Positions 8,198 through 16,280 are shown, counted from the first letter of the stretch. The stretch: 64,000 bases of DNA from Burkholderiales bacterium (GCA_019744975.1 JAIETP010000010.1:124001-188000); one strand, 5' to 3'. Made by a program: numbers and translations. The notes: generated by a model not told the origin, from the sequence alone.

Positions 8198-9034
8198 ATG
8201 CCCTCCGCAACCATGCCCGTCCTCAGCACCCACGGCTGCGCCATGCCGCAGATCGGCTTCGGCACCTCGCAACTCGGTGACTGCGGCGACCTGGTCGCCG
8301 CCGCGCTCAAGCTCGGCTACCGCCATATCGACACTGCCTGGAAATACGGCTCGGAAAAAGGCGTCGGTGCCGGCATCCGCGCCTCCGGCGTGCCGCGCGG
8401 TGAGATTTTCCTGGTCACCAAGGTGTCGCACGAAAACCTGCGTGCGGATGATTTCGCACGTTCGGTGGACGAGAGCCTGAGAAACCTGCAGGTGGATTAT
8501 GTCGACATGCTGCATGTGCACTGGCCGACCATCGACAAAATCCCGCTGGCCGAAACCATGGCGGCCCTCGCCAAAACCAAACGGCAGGGGCTCACGCGCC
8601 ATATCGGCGTCGCCAACTTCAACATCGCGCTGATGGAAGAAGCCCGGCATGCCTGCCCGGAACCGCTGGCCACGCTCCAGGCCGAATACCACCCCTACCT
8701 CGACCAGCGCAGGGTCCTCGACTACTGCCGGCAAAACGGGATCATCTTCACCGCCTACTGCCCGCTGGCCCGCGGTCGCGTATTCAAGGATCCGGTGCTG
8801 GCCGGAATCGCGGAGAAAAAAAACAAAACCGTCGCCCAGGTCGTATTGCGCTGGCTCGTCCAACAGGGCAACATTGCGCCCATCCCGCGCTCTTCAAACC
8901 CGGAGCGCATCGCGCAGAACCTCGACGTGTTCAACTTCACGCTGGACGCTGACGAGATGAAACGCATCCATGCACTGGCACGGCCCGATGGCCGTATTGC
9001 CAATCCGGCAGGCCGCGCTCCGGCGTGGGACTGA
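8198..9034 (+). CDS. Aldo/keto reductase family oxidoreductase
   Basis: A 278-residue (beta/alpha)8-barrel NADPH-dependent reductase. The catalytic tetrad is visible: Asp and Tyr in YRHIDTAWKYGSE, Lys in VTKVSHENL and His in LHVHWPTID. The C-terminal cofactor-binding IPRSSNPERIAQNLDVFNF motif is present. Length and layout resemble DkgA/DkgB-type members that reduce 2,5-diketo-gluconate or small aldehydes such as methylglyoxal; the actual substrate is unknown. It is followed within 70 bases by a Bug binding protein gene on the same strand, with its own good ribosome binding site. Confidence 0.92.
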   Translation: MPSATMPVLSTHGCAMPQIGFGTSQLGDCGDLVAAALKLGYRHIDTAWKYGSEKGVGAGIRASGVPRGEIFLVTKVSHENLRADDFARSVDESLRNLQVDYVDMLHVHWPTIDKIPLAETMAALAKTKRQGLTRHIGVANFNIALMEEARHACPEPLATLQAEYHPYLDQRRVLDYCRQNGIIFTAYCPLARGRVFKDPVLAGIAEKKNKTVAQVVLRWLVQQGNIAPIPRSSNPERIAQNLDVFNFTLDADEMKRIHALARPDGRIANPAGRAPAWD

Positions 9035-9100
9035 AGTTCGTGCGTGAAACTGAAGTTCGTATTTGTATTACATCAAGCAGCCAATAAACGGAGGAAATTC

Positions 9101-10078
9101 ATGAAAACATCTGCACTCGCAACCTCAGCCGCGATTGCCGCCCTGTCGCTGATCGTGTCGCACAACACATACGCCCAGGGCGCGTTCCCGTCGAAAAACC
9201 TGGTGATGGTCGTACCCTACACCTCCGGCGGTTCGGCAGACGCCATGAGCCGCGCCATCGCGCAACGCCTCGGCGCCGCCTGGAACCGCACGGTGGTCGT
9301 TGACAATCGCCCCGGTGCCAGCGGCATGATCGGCACCGAAATGGTGACCAAGGCTGATCCCGATGGCCACACGCTGCTCGGCCACACCTCATCCTACCCG
9401 GCCACCGCCGCCGTACGCGCCAAGCTGCCTTTCGATCCGGCGCGCGGCATCATCGCTGTCGGCATGACCGCACGCGCGCCGATGCTGTTCGCGCTGCACC
9501 CGTCGGTGCCGGCGAAAAACGTCAAGGAACTGATCGCCATCGCCAAGAAAAACCCCGGCAAGTTCAACTACGGCTCATCAGGCACCGGTGGCAACAACCA
9601 CTTTTCCGGCGCGCTGTTTGCATCCGCCGCCGGCATCAAGATGCAGCACGTGCCCTACAAGGGCATCTCGCTCGCCGTCACCGCGATCGCCTCCGGCGAA
9701 GTCGAGATTGTCATCGCCAGTTCCTCGGCACTGCTGCCGCAGCGCGACTCGGGACGAATCCGCATCCTCGGTGTCACCAGCCTGGAAAAGTCACCGCTGT
9801 TCCCGGATCTGCCGACCATCGCTTCGCAGGGTGTGCCGGGCTACGAATACCAGCTGTGGTGGGGAACATTCGCACCAGCCGGCATGGCGCCGGACCGGAT
9901 CAAGTTCATCCACAACGAAATCAACAAAATCGTCAACAGCGCCGACATGAAGAAATTCCTCGACACCCAGGGTGCCGAGGCCTGGCCGCTGCCGCTGGCG
10001 CAGCTGTCGGACCTGCTGCCGTCGGAGATTGCACGTTACAAAAAAGCCGCCCAGCTCGCCGGCATCGAACCGCAATAA
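9101..10078 (+). CDS. Bug/TctC family periplasmic substrate-binding protein (1)
   Basis: A 325-residue exported binding protein of the tripartite tricarboxylate transporter receptor family. The start is chosen at the ATG after GGAGGAAATTC because a good signal peptide, MKTSALATSAAIAALSLIVS up to YAQG, follows. The mature part shows VMVVPYTSGGSADAMSRAI, NRPGASGMIGTEMV, DGHTLLGHTSSY, NYGSSGTGGNNHFSGALF and VPYKGISLAVTAIASGEV, the Bug fold signatures around the ligand carboxylate pocket. No TctA/TctB membrane genes lie nearby, as for all Bug genes in this window. The upstream aldo/keto reductase may be co-transcribed. Confidence 0.95.
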   Translation: MKTSALATSAAIAALSLIVSHNTYAQGAFPSKNLVMVVPYTSGGSADAMSRAIAQRLGAAWNRTVVVDNRPGASGMIGTEMVTKADPDGHTLLGHTSSYPATAAVRAKLPFDPARGIIAVGMTARAPMLFALHPSVPAKNVKELIAIAKKNPGKFNYGSSGTGGNNHFSGALFASAAGIKMQHVPYKGISLAVTAIASGEVEIVIASSSALLPQRDSGRIRILGVTSLEKSPLFPDLPTIASQGVPGYEYQLWWGTFAPAGMAPDRIKFIHNEINKIVNSADMKKFLDTQGAEAWPLPLAQLSDLLPSEIARYKKAAQLAGIEPQ

Positions 10079-10105
10079 ACCGCGCTTCGGATCTTCGCAA
10101 AAACC

Positions 10106-10133
10106 AGCGCCGGCCTGTGCCGACGCTTTTTTT
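10106..10133 (+). terminator. Intrinsic terminator after Bug gene 1
   Basis: AGCG-C-CGGC, loop CTGT, GCCG-A-CGCT forms an 8-bp stem with one mismatch followed by seven T residues. Confidence 0.8.
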
Positions 10134-10137
10134 CGTA

Positions 10138-10998
10138 TCAGGCTGTCAGGCGTCCCGACTGATAATCACGGATCGCCTGTTCGATTTCCTCGCGCGTGTT
10201 CATCACGAACGGCCCGTACTGCACCACCGGTTCAAGCAAGGGTTTGCCGGCCAGCAGGATGAATCGTGCCCCCTCTTCCGCGGCGGTGATGGTTACGGCA
10301 TCCCCTTCCGCCAGCACACCGGCACTGTGCCGCGGCAGCTTGCGCGCATCACCCGCCGCGCCGACCGCGACATCGCCTTCGTAGACGTAGAGAAACGCGT
10401 TATGGCCGGCGGGCAGCGCCTGCGCGAATGTTTCGCCCGCTTGCAATGACACGTCAAAATACAGCGGCTCGGTACTGAGACCCTGCATCGGTCCCGGCGT
10501 CGGCCGGCCATTGACGGTTATGGTACCGGCGATCACCTTCACGCTGCCGCCGCCCGGCAAAGCGACCACCGGGATCGACGCCGCGGGAATGTCGCGATAA
10601 CCGGCGGGTTTCATTTTTTCTTTCGCCGGCAGGTTGAGCCACAACTGGAAGCCGCGCATGCGGCCCTGCAACTGCTGCGGCATTTCGGAATGGATGATCC
10701 CGCGCCCCGCGGTCATCCACTGCACGTCGCCGCTTCTCAGGTCGCCACGGTTGCCCATGTGATCTTCATGCAACATGTGGCCGTCGAGCATATAGGTCAC
10801 GGTCTCGAAGCCGCGATGCGGGTGATTGGGAAATCCGGCGAGATAGTCGTCGGCATTTTCCGAGGAAAATTCATCAAGCATCAGAAACGGATCCAGTCGC
10901 GCCTGCTGCGACTGGCCGAGACTGCGGCGCAGCCTCACGCCGGCGCCGTCGGAAGTCGGCATCGCCGGGATTACTTGATGCAGTTTGCGCATGACCAT
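10138..10998 (-). CDS. Pirin family protein (bicupin)
   Basis: A protein of about 286 residues with two cupin halves. The N-terminal pirin landmarks DPFLMLDEFSSENADDYLAGF, FPNHPHRGFETVTYMLDGHM and HEDHMGNRGDLRSGDVQWMT supply the metal-binding His/His/His/Glu set, and GRGIIHSEMPQ follows. The C-terminal cupin (ALPAGHNAFLYVYEGDVAVG) is the degenerate half. Bacterial pirins include quercetinase-like enzymes and proteins of unknown role. Three in-frame ATGs lie together; the one eight bases after GGAG is preferred. It is convergent with Bug gene 1 and apparently monocistronic. Confidence 0.93.
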   Translation of the reverse strand: MVMRKLHQVIPAMPTSDGAGVRLRRSLGQSQQARLDPFLMLDEFSSENADDYLAGFPNHPHRGFETVTYMLDGHMLHEDHMGNRGDLRSGDVQWMTAGRGIIHSEMPQQLQGRMRGFQLWLNLPAKEKMKPAGYRDIPAASIPVVALPGGGSVKVIAGTITVNGRPTPGPMQGLSTEPLYFDVSLQAGETFAQALPAGHNAFLYVYEGDVAVGAAGDARKLPRHSAGVLAEGDAVTITAAEEGARFILLAGKPLLEPVVQYGPFVMNTREEIEQAIRDYQSGRLTA

Positions 10999-11065
10999 GA
11001 TCATTACTCCGGGACGGGTGGGTAATTATTACATCGGATGGACGCGAATTCCCGGGCCGGAATAA

Positions 11066-11094
11066 AAACGCGGACCGCAATGCGGTCCGCGTTT
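11066..11094 (-). terminator. Intrinsic terminator after the RcnB-like gene
   Basis: An almost perfect palindrome (AAACGCGGACCGC with inverted copy GCGGTCCGCGTTT) followed on the minus strand by TTTTTATT. Confidence 0.85.
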
Positions 11095-11112
11095 GCCTGG
11101 AGCAGCGGCGGC

Positions 11113-11643
11113 TTACATCCGCCCGAGATCGGTAATCGCATCCACCACCATCGAGGTACCAATGGCTATCAGCAGGATGTCCGAAGCGACACGGACATAC
11201 TTGTGCCCGGATGGCGGCGGACCCAGACGTACCACCAGTTGCTGCGGCACGTCGTAATACACGACGTCACGCGGCAGCGGCCGGCCCTTTTTCCACTTTT
11301 TCGCCTGCCCCGGCGGCATGCAGCCGTTGTTTTTCTTGGCAAGACCCGGCGGGCAACGACCGCTGCGATACTCCTGCGCGAAATAGTCGCGGGCGATCAC
11401 TTGCTGGCGATCGCCGAAATGTTTCCGGCTGCCCTGCGCACGATCATCACGATCGTCGTGCTTGCCACCCTTGTTGTGATCGTCCCGATCACGATGCTTC
11501 CCGCCGCGATTGTCGCGATCATGATGGGACTTTCCTTTACCGGCATTGTCCGGTTTGTCGGCAAAAACCGGCGTTGCAGCCAAAGTCCCTGCAACGACCA
11601 GCGCCATGAACCGGTTGATCGACATGGATTTATTGATTTTCAT
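11113..11643 (-). CDS. RcnB/CigR-like exported protein with His/Asp/Lys-rich linker
   Basis: A 176-residue exported protein. After the signal peptide (KSMSINRFMALVVAGTLAAT up to VFAD) comes a low-complexity stretch of His, Asp, Arg, Lys and Gly repeats (HHDRDNRGGKHRDRDDHNKG), then a conserved C-terminal part: PPGLAKKNNGCMPPGQAKKW, GRPLPRDVVYYDVP, LGPPPSGHKYVRVASDILLI. That C-terminal pattern is the RcnB domain also found in CigR. RcnB is a periplasmic protein linked to nickel/cobalt homeostasis; metal binding by the His-rich linker here is an inference. ATG chosen after AGGAG. Stands alone with its own terminator. Confidence 0.85.
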   Translation of the reverse strand: MKINKSMSINRFMALVVAGTLAATPVFADKPDNAGKGKSHHDRDNRGGKHRDRDDHNKGGKHDDRDDRAQGSRKHFGDRQQVIARDYFAQEYRSGRCPPGLAKKNNGCMPPGQAKKWKKGRPLPRDVVYYDVPQQLVVRLGPPPSGHKYVRVASDILLIAIGTSMVVDAITDLGRM

Positions 11644-11877
11644 CTCTGCTCCTCTTTTTTTGTTGATCCATACGCAATAATTATGCAGCCCGGTTATCGC
11701 GGGCCGCGGCAAAACCTGCACTTTGGAGCGTAACCCGGAAAAAACAGTACCGACTGTGCGCCAGCATACGCTGACAGGCTCATAACGCGCGGAAACGTGA
11801 TAACGGTCACGCCCGGGATGTAACAGAATGTAAATAGCCCCCGTCAACCCGACCGGACTGCCGCCACCGGCGCCGCA

Positions 11878-12666
11878 TCAGCGCCCCTTGAACACCGGCT
11901 TGCGTTTTTCCATGAACGCACGACGGCCCTCGATGAAATCCTCGCTGGCACCGCAGTCATTGACGAGTTTTTCACAAAGCGCAACATCGCGCCTGGCCGG
12001 ATCTTTCATCAGTTCATCGACCACGCGTTTTGCGGTCAGTATCGACAGCGGCGCGTTTTCCGCAATGCCATCCGCCATTTCACGCACGGCGGCATCCAGT
12101 GCCTGCGCCGGAAACATCTGGTTGACGATACCCATACGCAGTGCTTCGTCGGCCTTGTAGCGGCGCGCGGTGTAGATGAATTCCTTGGCAGCCGAGGGGC
12201 CGACCAGCTCCACCAGCCGACTCAGACCTTCGATGCCGTAACCGATACCGAGCCGCGCCGCTGGTATGCCGAACTGGGCGTCGTCGGAGCAGACGCGCAT
12301 GTCGCAGCTCAGTGCCAGCGACATGCCGCCGCCGATGCAGTAACTGCGGATCTTGGCGATGGTCGGTTTGCCGATTTCGCGCAGGATGCGGCGCATGCCA
12401 GACGAGGTCCTGGTGTATTTTTCCTGCGCGTCGGCGTTCGCGCGTTCGTCCTCGAATTTGGAAATGTCGGCGCCGGACACAAATGATTTGTCGCCTGCCC
12501 CGGTCAGCACAATGACCCTGACGCTGTCGTCGTTGGCAAATTCCGTGAGTACTTCACCGGCCCGCTGCCACATCTCCAGCGACACCGCGTTGCGGCGCTC
12601 CGGATTGTTGAAAATCAGGAAGCCGATCGGGCCCTCCCTGTTGACCAGTATTTTGTCTGTAGTCAT
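11878..12666 (-). CDS. Enoyl-CoA hydratase/isomerase (crotonase) family protein
   Basis: A 262-residue crotonase-fold enzyme. The CoA- and oxyanion-hole segments are SFVSGADISKFEDE (residue ~65) and YCIGGGMSLALSCDMRV (residue ~105), followed by FGIPAARLGIGYGIEGLSRL, where the catalytic acid region lies, and a C-terminal SEDFIEGRRAFMEKRKPVF typical of the family. Members hydrate or isomerise enoyl-CoA thioesters in fatty-acid or aromatic breakdown. The ATG of MTTDKILVNREGP is preferred over an upstream in-frame ATG because conserved sequence starts there. No other beta-oxidation gene is adjacent. Confidence 0.93.
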   Translation of the reverse strand: MTTDKILVNREGPIGFLIFNNPERRNAVSLEMWQRAGEVLTEFANDDSVRVIVLTGAGDKSFVSGADISKFEDERANADAQEKYTRTSSGMRRILREIGKPTIAKIRSYCIGGGMSLALSCDMRVCSDDAQFGIPAARLGIGYGIEGLSRLVELVGPSAAKEFIYTARRYKADEALRMGIVNQMFPAQALDAAVREMADGIAENAPLSILTAKRVVDELMKDPARRDVALCEKLVNDCGASEDFIEGRRAFMEKRKPVFKGR

Positions 12667-12768
12667 TTGAGTGTTCCCGGAAGAATGCATCTAATCCTGA
12701 TGGTTGAGTCTGATAGTTGAACATGACGGCCGGTCCCTGCGCCAGCCACCGACCACAATACGTTCTGC

Positions 12769-13770
12769 CTAGGCCGCCCTGAACACTTCCGGATTCAAAA
12801 AATTACGCTGGTCATAGACCTCCCCGCGCAGGTAACTGACGATGTTGCTGGCGGCGATCGTGCCCATGCGCACCATCGCATCGGTGGTCGCCGCAGCGAC
12901 GTGCGGTGTCACCAGCACGCTGGGCAGCATGAACAGCGGGTTCGCCGCATCGGGGGGTTCCGTCGCAAACGTATCCAGCCCGGCGCCTGCAAGTTTGCCG
13001 TTTTTCAAGGCCTCCACCAGCGCCGCCTCGTCGATCACCGGCCCGCGCGCGGTGTTGACCAGCAGCGCACCCGGTTTCATGCGCGCGATCTGCGCGGCGC
13101 CGATCATGCCGCGGGTTTTGGCGGTCAGCGGACAATGCAGACTGAGAATATCGACGTGCTCCAGCAACCGGTTGAGATCCGGCTCAAGGCTCATGCCCGC
13201 CGGCAGCGTGATGCCGGACCGCGTGTGTATCACCACCTGCGCGCCGCAAGCCTGCACCAGACGCGCGGTGCGCTCACCGATCTGGCCGTAACCGAGGATG
13301 CCGACGGTGAGAGTGTGAAATTCGCGGGTAAAGTGTTTCAGGTCGCGCCATGCCCCGCGCCGCGTCTCACGGTCAAACCGCGGTATCTCGCGGGCAAGAC
13401 ACAGCATCATCGTCAGCGCATGTTCGGCCACCGCGTCGGCATTGGCGCCGCCGGCCACCATCACCGCAATGCCGTGTTTTGTGGCCCCTGCGAGGTCCAC
13501 GGAATCGACGCCGGCGCCGTGTTTGGCGACAATTTTCAGGCCGCGTGCCGCGGCAAACACCCGCTCCGTCAACGGTGGCGAGCCGCGCAGCAACACGGCC
13601 GCAACCGTACCCCTGGACAAAGCCGCCACCAATGCATCTTCATCGATCACGCCGGGCATGAATTCAATATCGGCGCCGCCTTCCCGCAACAGTTGCTGCG
13701 CCAGATCAGAGACTGTCCCCGCGGTAACCAGCACGACCGGTTTGCTCAAAGCCCGCTCCTTTTCTCGCAT
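12769..13770 (-). CDS. D-2-hydroxyacid dehydrogenase (phosphoglycerate dehydrogenase-like)
   Basis: A protein of 326-333 residues with the two-domain D-isomer-specific 2-hydroxyacid dehydrogenase fold. Seen are VAKHGAGVDSVDLAGATKHG, AEHALTMMLCLAREI, the Rossmann GILGYGQIGERTARLVQA, DILSLHCPLTAKTRGMIG, VNTARGPVIDEAALVEAL (catalytic Arg), a Glu in DTFATEPPD and His in VLVTPHVAAATTDAM. The substrate is not predictable (phosphoglycerate, hydroxypyruvate or glyoxylate-type acids). The coordinates use the ATG of MREKERAL; a TTG seven codons later (13749) has a better-spaced AGGAG and may be the real start. Confidence 0.9.
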   Translation of the reverse strand: MREKERALSKPVVLVTAGTVSDLAQQLLREGGADIEFMPGVIDEDALVAALSRGTVAAVLLRGSPPLTERVFAAARGLKIVAKHGAGVDSVDLAGATKHGIAVMVAGGANADAVAEHALTMMLCLAREIPRFDRETRRGAWRDLKHFTREFHTLTVGILGYGQIGERTARLVQACGAQVVIHTRSGITLPAGMSLEPDLNRLLEHVDILSLHCPLTAKTRGMIGAAQIARMKPGALLVNTARGPVIDEAALVEALKNGKLAGAGLDTFATEPPDAANPLFMLPSVLVTPHVAAATTDAMVRMGTIAASNIVSYLRGEVYDQRNFLNPEVFRAA

Positions 13771-13968
13771 CGTGAACCCGTTTTGGAGGGGGCAGATTAC
13801 CCGATTCCGGCGCGACACGGCTTTCCGGAAAACTTATTCCCTGCATTGCCGCCGCCGGCACTAAAATGAACCCGTCGGAGAGATACCCAAATCAAGGTAC
13901 CCAAACGAGGCGCGGCCAAAATATCCGCGCCCCCGGCATCCATGTTCTAAAACATCGGAGGAGAAATC

Positions 13969-14991
13969 ATGCATCGCCATATTTCTGCAATCGGTATTTC
14001 TGTAATCAATATTTCCGCAATTAATATTTTCGCAATCGGTATTTCTGTAATACAGGGCCTGCTCGTACTCGCGCCGGCCGGCCAGGCAATGGCCCAGCAA
14101 TACCCCAGCCGGCCGATCCGCCTGATCGTACCTTTCCCTGCCGGCGGCAACGTCGACGTGTTTTCGCGCATGTTGTTCCGTCAGGTCGAGACTGAAATCG
14201 GCACCAACTTTGTCATCGATAACCGCGGCGGCGCCAACAGCATCATCGGCTCCGACGTGCTCAAAAACGCCACACCCGACGGCTATACCGTCATGAACAC
14301 TTCCTTCGGTTTCGCGGTTAATCCGGCCATCGTCAAAAAAATGCCGTTTGACGTGCTCCGCGATTTCACACCGATCACCAATGTCGCCACCGGCCTCGGT
14401 TACCTGTTGGTGGTGAATCCGAAGGTCCCCGTCAAAAACGTTTCCGAGATGATCGCGCTCGCCAAAAAAGAACAGCTGCGCTACAGCACCGCCGGCGTCG
14501 GCAACGGCCAGCATCTGGCCGGCGCGCTGCTCGCGAACATGACCAGGACCAATATGCTGCACGTACCGTACAAGGGCGGCGGGCCGGCTGTCGCCGCCTG
14601 CATCAGCGGTGAAGTGCAGGTGCATTTCCCCGCAGGTTCGGTCGGTGTGCCGCACCACAAAGCCGGTCGCGTCCGCGCAATCGCATTTACCGGTGCAAAA
14701 CGCCTGTCCTCGCTGCCGGAGATTCCGACGGTCGGCGAAACCGTGAATGGTTATGTTTCGGACGCCGGCTGGCACGGCATGTTCGGCCCGGCCAAACTGC
14801 CGGCACCGATCACAAAAAAACTGCAGCAGTCCGTCCATAAAGCGCTTCAGGATCCGAAGGTTCGGGCCAACTTTGTCGACAACGGTTACGAGCCCAATGG
14901 CGACCCGCCGGAGGTCTGGGCCAAACTGTTCCGCAACGACGTCAAGCGTTTCGCCGAAATCGCCAAGTCTGCGGGCATCGAGCCGCAATAA
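13969..14991 (+). CDS. Bug/TctC family periplasmic substrate-binding protein (2), repeat-expanded signal peptide
   Basis: A 340-residue exported binding protein starting after GGAGGAG. The mature part is standard Bug: YPSRPIRLIVPFPAGGNVDV, DNRGGANSIIGSDVL, DGYTVMNTSFGFAVN, YSTAGVGNGQHLAGALLANM and HVPYKGGGPAVAACISGEV. The N terminus is odd: after MHRHIS the hydrophobic core is built from five-residue repeats AIGIS-VINIS-AINIF-AIGIS, encoded by 15-bp tandem units, before VIQGLLVLAPAGQAMAQ. Export is still expected because the segment is hydrophobic, but the repeat lengthens the signal peptide to about 43 residues. No transporter membrane genes are adjacent. Confidence 0.94.
   Translation: MHRHISAIGISVINISAINIFAIGISVIQGLLVLAPAGQAMAQQYPSRPIRLIVPFPAGGNVDVFSRMLFRQVETEIGTNFVIDNRGGANSIIGSDVLKNATPDGYTVMNTSFGFAVNPAIVKKMPFDVLRDFTPITNVATGLGYLLVVNPKVPVKNVSEMIALAKKEQLRYSTAGVGNGQHLAGALLANMTRTNMLHVPYKGGGPAVAACISGEVQVHFPAGSVGVPHHKAGRVRAIAFTGAKRLSSLPEIPTVGETVNGYVSDAGWHGMFGPAKLPAPITKKLQQSVHKALQDPKVRANFVDNGYEPNGDPPEVWAKLFRNDVKRFAEIAKSAGIEPQ
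13972..14046 (+). repeat. 15-bp tandem repeat in the Bug (2) signal peptide
   Basis: Five units of 15 bases: CATCGCCATATTTCT, GCAATCGGTATTTCT, GTAATCAATATTTCC, GCAATTAATATTTTC, GCAATCGGTATTTCT. Units 2 and 5 are identical, suggesting recent duplication. Because 15 is a multiple of three, copy-number changes keep the frame. Confidence 0.85.
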
Positions 14992-15146
14992 TCCGCGCCA
15001 CCCCGGCGTCACGCACAGGCGACTGTCGGGGTGGCTGGCATCCATGACCATCAGCGGCCGGGGTCATCGTCCCCGCAGCGCCGGCAATCAGACTAGAATC
15101 ATCCCGCAACACCGCAGCCATGGCTGCGCTCACCACGGGAGTCCTC

Positions 15147-15671
15147 ATGCGCCTGACCGCAACACGCTTCACAGTCTTCATTGCCGCATTCGTGCTCGGT
15201 GCCGCTGCGCGCCCGGCCGCCGCCGAAACGCTGGCACCGCTGGCGCCGCCGACCCCGATGCCGTCCTTCATGATCCCCGCCCTCAACGGCGGCAGCGGCA
15301 GTGACGCCGATCTGCGCAACAAGGTCACCATCATCCGTTTCTGGGCCTCCTGGTGAAGTAGCTGCGTCCGCGAAATGCCCTCCGTGCAGAGGGCACATGA
15401 CGAACTGAAAAAAGACGGCGTCCAGGTCATCACCATATCCATCGACGGCACCGGCGCGGCTGCGGTCAAACCGGTATTTGCCAAGGGCGGCTACACCCTG
15501 CCCGCTCTGCTCGACCAGAACATGGATGTGGCGCGCGGTTTTGGCGTGCGCGGCGTACCGTCCACCGTGATCGTCGACAAAAAAGGCTTGATCAATGCGC
15601 GCGGCCTGGGTCACGTCGACTTTGACGGTCAGGTGCTGCGCAACTACGCGCGAAAACTCGCAAAACAATGA
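15147..15671 (+). CDS. Exported TlpA-like thioredoxin, predicted selenoprotein (UGA = Sec70)
   Basis: A 174-residue reading frame interrupted only by TGA at 15354-15356. Before it: a signal peptide (MRLTATRFTVFIAAFVLGAA to PAAAE), then PSFMIPALNGGSGSDADLRN and TIIRFWASW. After it in the same frame: SSCVREMPSVQRAHDEL, the GVPSTVIVDKKGLI cis-proline loop (residues ~136-140) and a normal C terminus. In TlpA/ResA proteins WASW is followed by CxxC, so the TGA stands exactly at the first catalytic cysteine, giving U-S-S-C. A hairpin of bacterial SECIS type follows. The natural reading is selenocysteine; a nonsense mutation is less likely because the next gene shows the same. ATG follows GGGAG. It lies 26 bases upstream of the peroxiredoxin gene, which it may reduce. 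Confidence 0.85.
15354..15395 (+). promoter_or_regulatory. Predicted Sec UGA codon with candidate bacterial SECIS hairpin (TlpA-like gene)
   Basis: TGA at 15354-15356 is followed by a 7-bp stem, TGCCCTC (15376-15382) with GAGGGCA (15389-15395), and a six-base loop CGTGCA. The loop starts 26 bases after the TGA and has G among its first two bases; both fit the published rules for bacterial SECIS elements (loop 16-37 bases away, a G at the first or second loop position). Folding was done by eye. Confidence 0.6.
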
Positions 15672-15697
15672 TTTTTTCATCACCAAAGGAGATGCCT

Positions 15698-16273
15698 ATG
15701 TCCCGGATGTCGTTATTACAACGCTGGATTGTGGCGGGTTTGCTGGGCGGGGCCGCGCTGTTCGCCGGCACTGCACAGGCACAGGCATTGAAGATCGGTG
15801 ACAAGGCGCCCGCTTTTTCCGTGATTTCCACCACCGGCAAACCGGTGGCGCTCGCGGACTACCTCGGCAAAAAAAATGTGGTGCTGTTTTTCTATATTGG
15901 CGCTTTCACCGATACCTGAACGACCGAAGTCGTGGCCTTCCAGCTTGATCTTCCCAAGTTCGAGGCCGCCAATGCCCAGGTCCTGGGCATCAGTGTCGAT
16001 TTCAACGCCGCCAACACCGTGTTCGCCGAAAAACTCGGATTGACGTTTCCGCTGCTGAGCGATACGCGCCGGGTGATGACCCGGGATTACGGTGTGCTCA
16101 ATGACGACCCGGCACTCGCCAAAGACGCCAAACGCATCGCCGGTTACCTGCGCGCGAAACGCTCCTGGTTCATCATCGACCGCGAAGGCATCGTGCGTTA
16201 CGCCAATGTCGGCGATCCGCGCGGCATCATGCCCAACGACGAGCTGCTGGAAGTACTGGCAAAAATGCGTTGA
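15698..16273 (+). CDS. Exported AhpC/TSA-type peroxiredoxin, predicted selenoprotein (UGA = Sec74)
   Basis: A 191-residue frame interrupted only by TGA at 15917-15919. A signal peptide (MSRMSLLQRWIVAGLLGGAA to AQAQ) precedes LKIGDKAPAFSVISTTGKPV and VVLFFYIGAFTDT; the same frame continues TTEVVAFQLDLPKFEAANAQ, VLGISVDFNAAN, FAEKLGLTFPLLSDTRRVM and RSWFIIDREGIVRYANVGD. In peroxiredoxins this site is FTxxC(T)TE, so the TGA replaces the peroxidatic cysteine. The rest of the protein has no cysteine at all, so only Sec makes a redox enzyme of it: a 1-Sec peroxiredoxin, presumably periplasmic. The second of three nearby ATGs is chosen from its spacing to AAGGAG. Co-transcribed with the TlpA-like gene and followed by a terminator. 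Confidence 0.85.
15917..15967 (+). promoter_or_regulatory. Predicted Sec UGA codon with weaker SECIS candidate (peroxiredoxin gene)
   Basis: TGA at 15917-15919 is followed by an outer stem GGCCT (15934-15938) / AGGCC (15963-15967) and inner stem AGCTTG (15942-15947) / CAAGTT (15955-15960) with loop ATCTTCC about 28 bases after the TGA. Position fits, but the loop has no G in its first two bases unless the closing G-C pair opens. A 5-bp hairpin ACGAC-CGAA-GTCGT directly after the TGA is an alternative. Confidence 0.4.
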
Positions 16274-16280
16274 CCGCGGC

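Noticed and set aside
13861-15051. A 396-codon minus-strand frame.
   Set aside because: Antisense to Bug gene 2, whose signal peptide and family motifs are clear.
15120-15919. Reading the TlpA-like and peroxiredoxin genes as two pseudogenes with nonsense mutations.
   Set aside because: Two neighbouring genes with the only stop in each being TGA, both exactly at the catalytic Cys codon and otherwise intact, is much better explained by selenocysteine.
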